Source: Kitasatospora cheerisanensis KCTC 2395
Lineage (GTDB): Bacteria; Actinomycetota; Actinomycetes; Streptomycetales; Streptomycetaceae
Length of the DNA: 64,000 nucleotides
Assembly (NCBI RefSeq): GCF_000696185.1
Contig: NZ_KK853997.1
Coordinates: 6,801,245 to 6,865,244 of the forward strand
Direction: 5' to 3'
Both the position numbers and the translations under genes were made by a program. Of this stretch, positions 33,742 through 42,911 are shown in pieces; position 1 is the stretch's first letter, and each line of letters begins with the position of its first letter. Under the pieces are notes generated by a model, which was given only the letters and a program-made list of their open reading frames with translations, was not told the DNA's origin and made no database searches.

Positions 33742-34008
33742 ATGAAGCCGCCGATCACCGAACCGCTGCTGAGCCAGTGGGAGTGGCAGGCCCGGGCGGC
33801 CTGCCGGGGGATGGACAGCTCCGTGTTCTTCTCGCCGCCCGGCGAGTCGGGCGCGGACCGCCGCCGGCGCGAACGGCGGGCCCGGTCCGTCTGCCGGGTC
33901 TGCCCCGTACGGGCCGACTGTGCGGCGTTCGCCGTGCACACCCGCGAGGCCTTCGGCGTCTGGGGCGGGCTCACCGAGTCCGACCGCGGCGTCGTCCGGC
34001 CCCGCTGA
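33742..34008 (+). CDS. WhiB-like (Wbl) iron-sulfur transcription factor
   Basis: 88 aa. Four cluster-binding cysteines at 21, 51, 54 and 60 (C-x29-C-x2-C-x5-C), and the turn GVWGG at 72-76 before the basic C-terminus. Wbl proteins bind a 4Fe-4S cluster and act with the main sigma factor. The N-terminus LSQWEWQARAACRG is typical. No clear ribosome site precedes ATG 33742; an in-frame GTG two codons upstream is possible. A paralogue, not recognisable as WhiB, WhiD or WblA. Confidence 0.9.
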   Translation: MKPPITEPLLSQWEWQARAACRGMDSSVFFSPPGESGADRRRRERRARSVCRVCPVRADCAAFAVHTREAFGVWGGLTESDRGVVRPR

Positions 34009-34055
34009 CGCTCCGTCCGCGCTGACGGCCCGTCCACGCCGACGCCCGTCCTCCC

Positions 34056-34076
34056 GTCATCTCGATCGGAGATGAC
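34056..34076. promoter_or_regulatory. 21-bp operator-like inverted repeat before the MFS gene
   Basis: GTCATCTC-GATCG-GAGATGAC: perfect 8-bp arms with a 5-base spacer, 110 bases before the MFS start. The ATCTCGAT-type core resembles MarR/PecS-family operators. No MarR gene is adjacent; the nearest regulators are the LysR and AraC genes downstream. Confidence 0.5.
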
Positions 34077-34185
34077 AGTTGTCGCCGATCATCGCGCCCG
34101 GGCGGGAAGCGTGCGCCGGGCCCCGGCGCTCTCACACCTGCGCGCTGCGAACGTCGCCGCCGAACGACCTCCCCGGAAGGCAACC

Positions 34186-35424
34186 ATGGCCACCTCACCG
34201 AGCGTCAGCTCCTCCTCTGCGCCGGCCGCACCCGCTGCTCCGGCACCGGACCGCACCGGCGACGGCGTGCCCGGCGGGCTCGTCGCGCTGCTCGCCGTCT
34301 CCACCGGCCTCACGGTCGCCAACCTGTACTACGCGCAGCCGCTGCTGGCCCGGCTCGCCGAGGTGTTCCACGTCGGGACGGCCACGGCGGGCGCGCTGGT
34401 GACGGCCACTCAGATCGGCTACGTGCTGGGCATGCTGTTCCTGGTGCCGCTCGGCGACCGGTTCGAGAAGCGGCGCCTGGTCGCCGTGCTGCTGCTGGTC
34501 ACCAGTGCGGCGATGGCCGTGGCCGGGACGGCGAACAGCTTCCCGGTCCTGCTGGCCGCCTCGCTGATCAGCGGCGGAACGTCCGTGGTGGCGCAGATAC
34601 TCGTCCCGTTCGCGGCGAGCCTCGCCCCCGACCACGCCCGCGGACGGACCGTCGGCCGGGTGATGGCCGGACTGCTCACCGGCATCCTGCTGTCCCGCAC
34701 CCTGAGCAGCCTGGTCGCCGACGCCGCGGGCTGGCGCGCGGTCTACCTCGGCTCGGCCCTGCTCACGACGGTGCTCGCCGCCGCCCTGTACCGCGCGCTG
34801 CCCAGCCACGCCGCCACCACCGACCTGCCCTACCACCACGTGCTGCGCTCCACCGCCCGGTTGATCCGCACCCACCCGGCCCTGCTCAAGCGCGGCCTCT
34901 ACCAGGCGGCCGTCTTCGGCTCGTTCAGCGCCTTCTGGACCACCGTCTCCTTCCAGCTCACCGGCCCCGCGTTCGGCTACTCCGAGACGGGCGTCGGCCT
35001 GTTCGCCCTGGTCGGCGCCGCGGGCGCCCTGATCGCCCCGCTCGCCGGCCGCTGGGCGGACCGCGGCCTCGTCCGCCCGCTCACCGGCGCGGCCCTGCTG
35101 ACCGGAAGCCTCGGCGCCCTCCTGGCCGGCCTCGGCGGACACCACATCCTCCTGCTCGGCCTCGGCGCGATCGTCCTCGACCTCGCCGTGCAGACCACCC
35201 TCATCCTCGGCCAGCACGTTGTCTACCAGCTCGACCCCGCCGCCCGGGCCCGCCTCAACAGCGTCTTCATCGCCACCTTCTTCCTCGGCGGCGCGCTCGG
35301 CTCCGAACTCGGCACCCTCGCCTACCACGCCGCCGGCTGGTGGCCCGTGACCGCCCTCGCCGCAGCCCTCCCACTCCCCGCACTCCTCCACTGGGCCACG
35401 GACAGGACGCACACCGCGAGCTGA
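34186..35424 (+). CDS. MFS transporter, drug-efflux type
   Basis: 412 aa, 12 TM segments. NLYYAQPLLARLAEVFHV near residue 50 is typical of the YnfM/AraJ-like efflux branch (LYYAQPLL), and VPLGDRFEKRRL is the TM2-3 loop signature. ATG 34186 follows GGAAGG. The stop begins a TGACGGGCCGTCG palindrome. It is convergent with the LysR gene. Confidence 0.85.
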   Translation: MATSPSVSSSSAPAAPAAPAPDRTGDGVPGGLVALLAVSTGLTVANLYYAQPLLARLAEVFHVGTATAGALVTATQIGYVLGMLFLVPLGDRFEKRRLVAVLLLVTSAAMAVAGTANSFPVLLAASLISGGTSVVAQILVPFAASLAPDHARGRTVGRVMAGLLTGILLSRTLSSLVADAAGWRAVYLGSALLTTVLAAALYRALPSHAATTDLPYHHVLRSTARLIRTHPALLKRGLYQAAVFGSFSAFWTTVSFQLTGPAFGYSETGVGLFALVGAAGALIAPLAGRWADRGLVRPLTGAALLTGSLGALLAGLGGHHILLLGLGAIVLDLAVQTTLILGQHVVYQLDPAARARLNSVFIATFFLGGALGSELGTLAYHAAGWWPVTALAAALPLPALLHWATDRTHTAS

Positions 35425-35465
35425 CGGGCCGTCGGTCTCCGGTGGCAGCGGTGGGCGGGTGCTGT

Positions 35466-36326
35466 TCAGCCGAGGTGGCGGAGGAGGGCGGCGACCGGTG
35501 GGGAGGGGGTGCCGGAGGGGTGGACGGCGGCGATGTCCCAGCGGGGTTGGCCGGTGGTGAAGCGGCGGAGGGCGAGGTCGGGGAAGCGGGCGGCAATGGA
35601 TTCGGGGAGGATGCACACGCCCAGGTCGTGGCGGACCAGTTCGGCGGCGGCGACGATGTCGTTGACCTCGAAGGCCGGGGTCCGTTCGGCGGCTGCGGCG
35701 CGGAAGGCGCGGTCGACCGCGGCGCGGACGGCCCAGCCGGGGGCGAAGTCGACGAAGGGGAGGGCCGCGAGTTCGTCGTAGCGGACGCGGTCGCGGTGGG
35801 CGAAGGCGCGGGCGGGCGAGGCGGCCAGGACCATCGGTTCGCAGGCGAGGGAACGGACCGTCAGGCCGCGCTGCTGCTGGCGGTCGAAGGCGACGACGGC
35901 CGCGTCCACGGTGCCGTCGCGCAGGCCGGTGCGGATGTCGGCGGCCGCGGCCTGGTGCAGGCGTATCGTCAGGCCGGGGTGCTCGGTGCGGAGTTCGGCG
36001 AGGACGCGGTCCAGGCCGAGCCAGACGCCCTGCATGGTGCCGATGGTGAGGACGCCCCGCAGCACGCCCCGCGCCTCGTCCGCGGCCGAGCGGGCCAGCT
36101 CGGCCGCGCGCAGCGCGTTGCGGGCGGCCGGGACGAAGGCCTCGCCGGCGGGGGTCAGGGCGACCCGGTGCGTGGTGCGTTCGAAGAGCTGGACGCCGAG
36201 TTCCTTCTCCAGGGCGCGGACGGTGCCGGACACCGCCGACTGCACCACGTGCAGCCGCCGGGCCGCCGCGGTGAAGCCGCCCGCCTCGGCGACCGCGACG
36301 ACGACCTCCATCTGCCGCAGTTCCAT
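35466..36326 (-). CDS. LysR-family regulator
   Basis: 286 aa. The N-terminal HTH (MELRQMEVVVAVAEAGGFTAAARRLHVVQSAVS then GTVRALEKELGVQLFER) is canonical for LysR, followed by a periplasmic-binding-like effector domain ending in LLRHLG. The family normally regulates a divergent neighbour, but the AraC gene upstream faces the same way, so its target is unclear; the convergent MFS gene is a possible target. Confidence 0.88.
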   Translation of the reverse strand: MELRQMEVVVAVAEAGGFTAAARRLHVVQSAVSGTVRALEKELGVQLFERTTHRVALTPAGEAFVPAARNALRAAELARSAADEARGVLRGVLTIGTMQGVWLGLDRVLAELRTEHPGLTIRLHQAAAADIRTGLRDGTVDAAVVAFDRQQQRGLTVRSLACEPMVLAASPARAFAHRDRVRYDELAALPFVDFAPGWAVRAAVDRAFRAAAAERTPAFEVNDIVAAAELVRHDLGVCILPESIAARFPDLALRRFTTGQPRWDIAAVHPSGTPSPPVAALLRHLG

Positions 36327-36428
36327 TCCGCTCCAGCCCGCCGTTCGTCCTGGTCACCGGCCCCGCGGGTGACGGGGAGCTGCCGAGCTTACGGGAGCGG
36401 TGCGCAGGACGGACGGCGGCGGGTGGGC

Positions 36429-37397
36429 TCAGGCGGCGTCGCTGCCGGGCGCCGCAGGCGTGCTGCCGCGGCGGCCGCGCCACTGGCTCGGGGTGACGCC
36501 GTACGCGGCGCGGAAGGCGCGGCTGAAGTGGGAGGCGCTGCTGAAGCCGTGCCGGCGGGCGAGTTCGGCCAGGGTGGGGCCGTACGGGCCGTGGCGTTCC
36601 AGGGCCCGGGCGCAGGCCTCGACACGGCGTTGCAGGATCAGCCGGGTGATCGTCAACTCCTCGCCCTCGAACAGCCGGTGCAGGTAGCGGACGGAGATCC
36701 GCAGGGCGCGGGCGACCGACTCCGGGCCGAGGTCGGGGCGGCCCAGGTGGGCGTCGATGTACTCGCCGGCCCGGGCGAGCAGGTGTTCGCGCGCGGAGGC
36801 CGGTTCCTGGTCCCGCTCGAAGGCGATGGCGTCGACCAGGTCGGCGACGTGCCCGCCGAGCCGAGCGGCGGCGATCGGGCCGAACCGGGCCGCGCCGTCC
36901 AGCACATGGGTGAGCAGCAGGCGCAGCATCGTCACCGTGCCGTCGTCGGGGCGGAGGGTGGACCCGGCGAGGCGTTCCAGGGTGCGGGGGCTGCCGAGGG
37001 TGCGCTGCGGGAGGTGGACCAGGCCGAGGCGGAACCGCTGCGGGAAGTTCAGCGCGAAGGGGCGGGCCAGGTCGATCACCACGATCTCGTCCGGGCCGGG
37101 CCAGGCGGTGTGCCCGGCCTGGGTGAAGACCGCCTCCCCGTCGAGGCAGAGGGCGAGGGCGAAGCGCCCGCCGGGCTCGGGGCGGCACAGGCTCGGCGGG
37201 CGGCTGATCCGCTGCGGCCCGCCGTCCAGCGCCACCGTGCGCAGGTGGCCGAGCGGGTGCGAGCGGAGCAGGCCGAGCTCCGAACCGGGGCCGGTGGCCG
37301 TCACCTTGACCGGGACGAGCGCCTGCGACAGTGCGCCGGTCCAGGCCTCGAGGCGGGTGTCCTCGGGTACCTCGCAGGTGTCCAGGACGAGAGTCAT
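36429..37397 (-). CDS. AraC-family regulator with N-terminal sensor
   Basis: 322 aa from ATG 37397. Residues 1-200 form the AraC-binding-like sensor (LCLDGEAVFTQAGHTAWPGPDEIVVIDLARPF). The C-terminal double HTH reads VARALRISVRYLHRLFEGEE and LAELARRHGFSSASHFSRAFRAAYGVTPSQWR. Same architecture as the AraC gene at 11985. Ligand and target unknown. Confidence 0.85.
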   Translation of the reverse strand: MTLVLDTCEVPEDTRLEAWTGALSQALVPVKVTATGPGSELGLLRSHPLGHLRTVALDGGPQRISRPPSLCRPEPGGRFALALCLDGEAVFTQAGHTAWPGPDEIVVIDLARPFALNFPQRFRLGLVHLPQRTLGSPRTLERLAGSTLRPDDGTVTMLRLLLTHVLDGAARFGPIAAARLGGHVADLVDAIAFERDQEPASAREHLLARAGEYIDAHLGRPDLGPESVARALRISVRYLHRLFEGEELTITRLILQRRVEACARALERHGPYGPTLAELARRHGFSSASHFSRAFRAAYGVTPSQWRGRRGSTPAAPGSDAA

Positions 37398-37945
37398 GCG
37401 GATCCCAACTTCCGTCGTCGCCGGACCGCACACCCGCGGCCGCGGGGTGCGGTTCTCTTCCACCCCCAGCCTCTCCCGACGGATCCGCCGATCCGGCCGC
37501 CGCGGCCCCACCCGGCACGGAGTGCGCGAAGCTGTGCGCGCTCAGGCACGCGGCGGCCGGCGGGACGGGGAATCGAATCGGGGCGCCACCGCAGTTGGCC
37601 AGAAGTCGACTTGGCGGTAAAGGCAGGTTTTGACGGGCGGGAAAGGCGCACCGGGACGGTCGACGGCCGGGACCGGCCGGCCGCTCGGGGCGGGGCTCGG
37701 GCCGGAACGGGCATGTGGGCCGGGGTCGCGGGGGTGCGGGAGGAGTCGCGCAGCGGGGGCGCGTCGGGGCGCGGGGGCGCACGAAACTGATCGCTCATGC
37801 TTCCTGACGCAGTGTCAATTTGGCTGTTCGGTAAGCCGGATGTGTCCATTCCGCATAATATTCGGCCAAACGAGGAGTGCGCGGGACCGAATCGGTGAAC
37901 CTGCTGCGGGGGTTCGGCGTGCCTTCCTGACGACGAGAGCAGGGC
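37398..37945. other. 548-base non-coding region before the surface-protein gene
   Basis: No convincing gene. The part 37800-37880 is much poorer in GC (TGTCAATTTGGCTGTTCGGT, CCGCATAATATTCGG) and is the likely promoter region of the sortase-anchored protein at 37946. A 33-codon frame at 37798-37899 has no ribosome site and is not called. Confidence 0.5.
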
Positions 37946-40633
37946 ATGACCCAGACAGAACAGGAAACCCGAGCGCCCGCGCCACGCGCGGGCCGGCGGA
38001 CGGCCGCCCGGGCCGCCGCCGTGGTGGCGGCCCTCGCCGCCACCGCCGCGGTCACCGCCCCGTCCGCCTCGCCGCTGGCCGCCGACGGGTCGGTGACGGT
38101 GCAGGTGGTGCGCGCGGTGGACGAGAGCGGGACGTGGACCCCGGCCCTGGAGCCGGGCATGGCCGGGGTGACGGTCACCCTGACCGGCGAGGACGGCGCG
38201 GTGCGCACCGCCGTCACCGCCGCCGACGGCACGGTGACGCTGAAGCCCGCCAAGTCGACCGCCAGCGGCAAGTACCGCGTGGAGGTGGTCAATCCGAAGC
38301 CGGGCGTGCTGTACCCGGCGTTCGCCGCCCGCGAGGGCCTGACGGCGCCCAACCGGCTCAGCAGCAACGAGGAGTTCGTCGACCTCTCGGCGGGCAAGCA
38401 GGCCAAGCTGATCACCGGACTGTGGAACCCGGCGGACTACTGCCAGCAGAACGCCCCGCTGGCCACCGCCTGCCAGCCCGCCACCGGCGAGCCGGCGGGC
38501 CGGCGCACCCTGCTGACCTTCCCCTACCAGTCCCGCGGCGTGAACAAGGACGTCACCGACATCGGCACGATCGCCGACACCGGGAACGTCTTCGGCATCG
38601 CCTGGAACCGGGACGACCAGCGGCTGTTCAGCTCCGCCCAGGCCAAGCGCGCCACCGTCTACGGCCCCGGCGGCCCGGGCGCGATCTACGTCACCGACCC
38701 GGCGACCAAGGCCACCGCGCTGTTCGCCACCGTCCCGAACGCCGGCGCCACCGCGCACGGCGACGCCAACGACGCCGGCTTCATGACGGCGGTCGGCAAG
38801 GAGAGCCTCGGCGGGCTGAAGCTCACCGAGGACAACCGCGACCTGTACGTGGTCAACCTCCACGACCGCAAGCTGTACCGGTACGACGCCACCGCGGCGA
38901 CGGCCGACCGGCCGAAGGCCGTGTACACCATCCCCACTCCCGACTGTCCGTCGGCGGCGGACTGGCGGCCGTTCGGCCTCGGCATGCAGGACGGCACCGG
39001 CTACGTCGGCGGCGTCTGCTCCGGCCAGTCCACCCAGAAGATCACCGACCTGCGGGCGGTCGTGCTGCCCTTCGACCCGGCCACCGGCGAGTTCGGCGCG
39101 GCCGTGCTGAACCAGCCGCTCGACCACCGCGGCACGCCCGCGACCGCCTGCGCCGGCTACTACTGGTACCCGTGGCAGGACGGCGAGCCCGGTCCCAACG
39201 GCACCACCTGCGGCCTCAACCCGGAGCCCGAGCTCGGCGAGATCGGCTTCGAGACCGACGGCTCGATGCTGCTGTCCTTCCGGGACCGGTACGCCGACCA
39301 GGCCGCCGCCGCCCCGGCGAACGGCCAGCCGCTGCCGAACGGCTTCGTCTACGTGCTCGCCTCCGCCGACCTCAACAAGGCCTGCAAGTCCGGCGACTCA
39401 TACGTGCTGGACGTCAACCTCGGCTGCGGGAGCACCACCCGCAACCAGGGCTTCTTCGACCTGGACCGCCCCTACCCGAACGGCCACCCGTACCCGACCT
39501 TCGCGGGCATGGCGCTGTCCAAGGTGGAGAACTCGATCGCCACCTCCGGCTACGACGTCTCCAACAACATCGTCACCGCCGGCACCATGTTCACCCTCCG
39601 CACCGGCGGCCCCGACCCGGGCCTCGGCCAGGAGCTGTCCGACGGCCGCTCGCGCTTCGGCAAGGGCGCGGCGATGGCGGACCTGGAGGTGCTCTGCGAC
39701 CGGGCGCCGCTGCAGATCGGCAACCGGGTCTGGTACGACCCGGAGCGCTCCGGCCTGCAACTGCCGCAGCAGAAGCCGGTGCCGGGCGCGACCGTCAACC
39801 TGTACGACGCGGACGGCAAGAAGGTCGGCACCACGAAGACCACCGCGCGCGGCGAGTACTACTTCGACGACACCAACGTGACGGGCGGTCTGAAGCCGAA
39901 GACGGCCTACACCATCCGGCTCGACAACGCGGCGGACTACGCCAAGGGCGGCCCGCTGTTCCACTGGGTTCCGACCAAGGCGAACGTCGGCGCCGACCGC
40001 GCCGTCGACTCGGACGGCACGGTCCCGAAGGGCGGGAAGTACGTCGAGCGGGCGCTGACCACGGGCGGCCCCGGCCAGAACGACCACACCTTCGACTTCG
40101 GATTCAGCCGGCAGCAGGGCGAGCTGCGCCTGGTCAAGAACGACCAGGACGGCAAGCCGCTGCCCGGGGCGGTGTTCCAGCTGTGGCGCGAGTCGGGCAA
40201 GTCCGACGGCCTCCAGCAGGACGGCGACACGGCGGACGCGAAGGTCGGCGAGCCGTGCACCACCGGCGCGGACGGCACCTGCCGGACCGTCACCGACCAG
40301 GGCACGTACTACTGGCAGGAGGTCACCCCGCCCAAGGGCTACCAGACGCCGGAGCAGCCGGTCCTGGGCCCCGTCGTCCTCGACGACGAGCACCTGGAGG
40401 CCGGCGTCACCACCACCGCCGTCAACAAGCTCGTCCCCCCGCCGCCGCCCACCACCCCGGCGCCCACCCCGACCCCGACGCCGGCCGCTCCGGCCCCGTC
40501 GCAGCCCTCGGGCGGCCTGGCGTTCACCGGCACGGACAGCACCACCCTGAAGTACGCGCTGATCGGCGGCACCGCACTGCTGGTGGCCGGCGCCGGCCTG
40601 CTGATCGCCGTCCGCAAGCGGCGCAGCAACTGA
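37946..40633 (+). CDS. Sortase-anchored surface protein with SdrD-B and SpaA-like domains (LAFTG)
   Basis: 895 aa. Signal sequence near 18-45 (RAAAVVAALAATAAVTAPSA). Residues 50-125 form a prealbumin-like Ig domain. Residues 150-545 have no obvious named domain but repeated YVTDP, YVVNLHDRKLYRYD and YVLASADLN strands suggest a beta-propeller. About 590-700 is an SdrD-B domain (IGNRVWYDPERSGLQ, VPGATVNLYDADG, GEYYFDD). About 735-835 is a SpaA/Cna-B-like domain (LRLVKNDQDGKPLPGAVFQLW, YYWQEVTPPKGY). A Pro/Thr linker, LAFTG at 858-862, a TM and KRRSN follow. LAxTG is the class E sortase motif, so cell-wall anchoring is expected. No sortase gene is adjacent. Confidence 0.88.
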   Translation: MTQTEQETRAPAPRAGRRTAARAAAVVAALAATAAVTAPSASPLAADGSVTVQVVRAVDESGTWTPALEPGMAGVTVTLTGEDGAVRTAVTAADGTVTLKPAKSTASGKYRVEVVNPKPGVLYPAFAAREGLTAPNRLSSNEEFVDLSAGKQAKLITGLWNPADYCQQNAPLATACQPATGEPAGRRTLLTFPYQSRGVNKDVTDIGTIADTGNVFGIAWNRDDQRLFSSAQAKRATVYGPGGPGAIYVTDPATKATALFATVPNAGATAHGDANDAGFMTAVGKESLGGLKLTEDNRDLYVVNLHDRKLYRYDATAATADRPKAVYTIPTPDCPSAADWRPFGLGMQDGTGYVGGVCSGQSTQKITDLRAVVLPFDPATGEFGAAVLNQPLDHRGTPATACAGYYWYPWQDGEPGPNGTTCGLNPEPELGEIGFETDGSMLLSFRDRYADQAAAAPANGQPLPNGFVYVLASADLNKACKSGDSYVLDVNLGCGSTTRNQGFFDLDRPYPNGHPYPTFAGMALSKVENSIATSGYDVSNNIVTAGTMFTLRTGGPDPGLGQELSDGRSRFGKGAAMADLEVLCDRAPLQIGNRVWYDPERSGLQLPQQKPVPGATVNLYDADGKKVGTTKTTARGEYYFDDTNVTGGLKPKTAYTIRLDNAADYAKGGPLFHWVPTKANVGADRAVDSDGTVPKGGKYVERALTTGGPGQNDHTFDFGFSRQQGELRLVKNDQDGKPLPGAVFQLWRESGKSDGLQQDGDTADAKVGEPCTTGADGTCRTVTDQGTYYWQEVTPPKGYQTPEQPVLGPVVLDDEHLEAGVTTTAVNKLVPPPPPTTPAPTPTPTPAAPAPSQPSGGLAFTGTDSTTLKYALIGGTALLVAGAGLLIAVRKRRSN

Positions 40634-40652
40634 CGCACGGTCAGTGAACGGA

Positions 40653-40681
40653 GGGGCCCCGGGATACTCTCCCGGGGCCCC
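40653..40681 (+). terminator. Terminator after the surface-protein gene
   Basis: GGGGCCCCGGGA (40653-40664), loop TACTC, and its exact complement (40670-40681), followed by TTCC. Perfect 12-bp stem, 20 bases past the stop. Confidence 0.8.
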
Positions 40682-40764
40682 TTCCCGAATTCCGCACCGC
40701 ACACGGCCCGACGGCCCACCCGCACCGCGCACCACCCATCCGCACCGAGGAGCGAGACATCCCG

Positions 40765-41538
40765 ATGGCATCCGACAAGAAGCGACCGTCCCGGCGCAGC
40801 GTGATCGTCACCGCCGTGGTGGCGGCCGTGCTCGCGGGCGGCGGGGTGACGGCCTGGCAACTGGCGGGGAGCGGGGAGGAGAGCCGTCCGCTGAGCACCG
40901 ACGAGGCGTCCCGGCTGGCGCTGTCCCGGCTGAACCTCTATCAGGCCAGCCCGGTGCGGGTGACGTTGAAGGCGCAGGAGGGCGACGGCATGGTGGTCGA
41001 GGTGCAGGGCGTGGTGGACTACCGCAGCAAGCACGCGGCGGGCAGCTACACCGTCACCGGCAAGGACGGCGCCGTCGACCAGGGCCTGGTGGTGTGGGAC
41101 GCCGGCGGTCTGGGCCTGGCCAAGCAGGCCGCGGGCGCCACCGGCCCGGCCTGGGAGCAGGCCGAGCACGTGCCGCGCAGCGGCTGGACCTCGCGCAGTT
41201 ACGGCACCGACCCGCTGGACGCGGGGCTGAACATGCTGATCCAACTGGGCGCGGACCGCCCCGACAACCCGCTGCTGCTGGTCCAGTCCGGTCCGCGCTG
41301 GCTCGGCCGGGACCGGATCGACGGCCGCGACTACGACCGGATCGCCGGCCCGCGCTCGCGGGACGCCGCGGACAAGGAGACCGGCACCTCGCCGATCACC
41401 TACTGGATCGACGCCGACGGCGGCCTGCGCCGGGTCACCATGCGGATGGCGGGCCTCGGCACCCCGGCCACCCTGGAGCTCGGTGGCCGGGACGCCGGGG
41501 CGAAGCTGCCCGAGGCGCCCTGGGCGACGGCGGGCTGA
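40765..41538 (+). CDS. Membrane-anchored or secreted hypothetical protein
   Basis: 257 aa. Basic start (MASDKKRPSRRS), one TM (VIVTAVVAAVLAGGGVTAW) at 13-31 and a soluble outer part with beta-strand pattern. The segment on turnover of a bound state (YTVTGKDGAVDQGLVVW, YWIDADGGLRRVTMRM) resembles LppX/LprG-like lipoprotein folds, but no lipobox Cys is present. Separate transcript from the surface protein because of the terminator between them. Function unknown. Confidence 0.6.
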   Translation: MASDKKRPSRRSVIVTAVVAAVLAGGGVTAWQLAGSGEESRPLSTDEASRLALSRLNLYQASPVRVTLKAQEGDGMVVEVQGVVDYRSKHAAGSYTVTGKDGAVDQGLVVWDAGGLGLAKQAAGATGPAWEQAEHVPRSGWTSRSYGTDPLDAGLNMLIQLGADRPDNPLLLVQSGPRWLGRDRIDGRDYDRIAGPRSRDAADKETGTSPITYWIDADGGLRRVTMRMAGLGTPATLELGGRDAGAKLPEAPWATAG

Positions 41539-41545
41539 GGTGCCG

Positions 41546-42880
41546 TCAGACCCCGGCGGGCAGCGGGTAGCTGTCCGGGTCGACCTTGCCCGGCAGGTCC
41601 ACGGCGGGCACGGCCGGGGCGTTCGGGTCGGCCATGGAGGGCTGCGCGGGCGGCACCGGCACGGCGTTGAAGGCCATCCCGGGCGGGGGCTGCACGCCGG
41701 CGGCCCGACCCGCCGGGACCTTGCCGCCGCCGCTCGCGCCGCAGGCGGCCAGCCGTTCCAGCTCGGCGGGGCTCTGCACGGCCGGGCCGTTGCCGGTGAA
41801 GCAGTTGCTCGGGTCGGCGGCCGAACTGACCAGGTCCACGCCGTTGCCGGTGGTCGCGTTCCCGGTCACCCGGTTGCCGGAGGCGGGGTGCCCGGGCGGG
41901 TCGGTGACCACGACGCCCGCGGACCGGTTGCCGCGGACCAGGTTGCGTTCGACCCGGTTGTCGGTGCCGCCGCCGATGCCGATCCCGATGCCGAAGCCGC
42001 CGTCGGCCTGCTGCGGGGAGTCCGCCGAGTTGTTGTCGGCGACCACGTTGCCCGCGATCACCGCGGCGTGCTGCGGGGCCAGCGACTCCAGGTCATTGGA
42101 GTTGACGGTCACGCCGACCCGGTTGTTCACCACCCGGTTGCCCACCACGGTGAGGTTCTCCGAGGCGTTGGTGATCTCGATGCCGACGGCGTTGCGCTCC
42201 ACCGTGTTCCCGCGCACCAGGGTGTCGCAGGGCTTGCACTGGCCGACGTAGATGCCCGAGTCGGCCTGCCCCGAGGCGTACGACTCCTCGATGATCCCGC
42301 CGCGCGCGTCGAAGGCGTAGATGCCGTACAGGGCGTTCCCGTACGAGGTCACCCGGCTGGCCCGGAAGCCCTGCACGGCGGGGAAGCGGGTGGTGTCCAG
42401 CGGGTCGTAGGCGGAGCCGCCCGCGCCGTGGCGCTGGAGCTTCTCGTCGGTGACTCCGGTGAACAGCACGCCGTTGGCCAGGTAGCCGTGCACCGTCAGG
42501 TTCTCGACCACGCTGCCCGCGCCGGTCACGGTGATCCCGTTGATCAGCTTCAGGTCGCCGTCGAACACCACCGTGTTGCGGTCCGAACCGCGCAGCACGA
42601 TCCGGGGCTTGGTGATCCGGACGCTCTCCTTGTACACGCCCGGGTGCACCAGCACCAGGTCACCCGGGACGGCGGTGTCCACCGCCCGCTGCACGGTCGG
42701 GAAGTCCTCGGGCACCCGCAGCACCGTGCCCTCCGGGTGGCGGTCGGCGGACGGCGCCGCCGAGGAGGAGCAGGCGGCCAGGGCCGGAAGCAGCAGGGCC
42801 AGCAGCAAGGCGCCGATCCGGAACCGGCCCGGACCGGAACGTCGGCGTACCAACGGGCGGAAATCGTGGAGGAGTTGCAT
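41546..42880 (-). CDS. Right-handed beta-helix lipoprotein (NosD-like)
   Basis: 444 aa. Lipobox LLPALAAC with Cys37 marks a lipoprotein. Residues 50-75 (VPEDFPTVQRAVDTAVPGDLVLVHPGVYKE) are the usual opening of NosD/pectin-lyase-fold proteins. From about 85 to 370 the short repeats with NxVxxN (RGNTVERNAVGIEI, VVGNRVVNNRVGVTV, IAGNVVADNNSA, VERNLVRGNRSAGVVV) are parallel beta-helix rungs. Carbohydrate binding or cleavage is likely but no catalytic residues can be assigned. Its ATG (42878-42880, minus) almost coincides with the possible start of the divergent peroxidase. Confidence 0.8.
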   Translation of the reverse strand: MQLLHDFRPLVRRRSGPGRFRIGALLLALLLPALAACSSSAAPSADRHPEGTVLRVPEDFPTVQRAVDTAVPGDLVLVHPGVYKESVRITKPRIVLRGSDRNTVVFDGDLKLINGITVTGAGSVVENLTVHGYLANGVLFTGVTDEKLQRHGAGGSAYDPLDTTRFPAVQGFRASRVTSYGNALYGIYAFDARGGIIEESYASGQADSGIYVGQCKPCDTLVRGNTVERNAVGIEITNASENLTVVGNRVVNNRVGVTVNSNDLESLAPQHAAVIAGNVVADNNSADSPQQADGGFGIGIGIGGGTDNRVERNLVRGNRSAGVVVTDPPGHPASGNRVTGNATTGNGVDLVSSAADPSNCFTGNGPAVQSPAELERLAACGASGGGKVPAGRAAGVQPPPGMAFNAVPVPPAQPSMADPNAPAVPAVDLPGKVDPDSYPLPAGV

Positions 42881-42911
42881 GAAGCGTGTTCTATCGTCTG
42901 CAATAGCGGCC

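Noticed and set aside
37798..37899. 33-codon frame before the surface-protein gene (MLPDAVSIWLFGKP...)
   Set aside because: No ribosome site, lies in the probable promoter region, and resembles nothing I know.
37946..40633. Pilus locus
   Set aside because: SpaA-like and SdrD-B domains alone do not make a pilin; no class C sortase or second pilin gene lies nearby and no pilin-motif Lys is evident.
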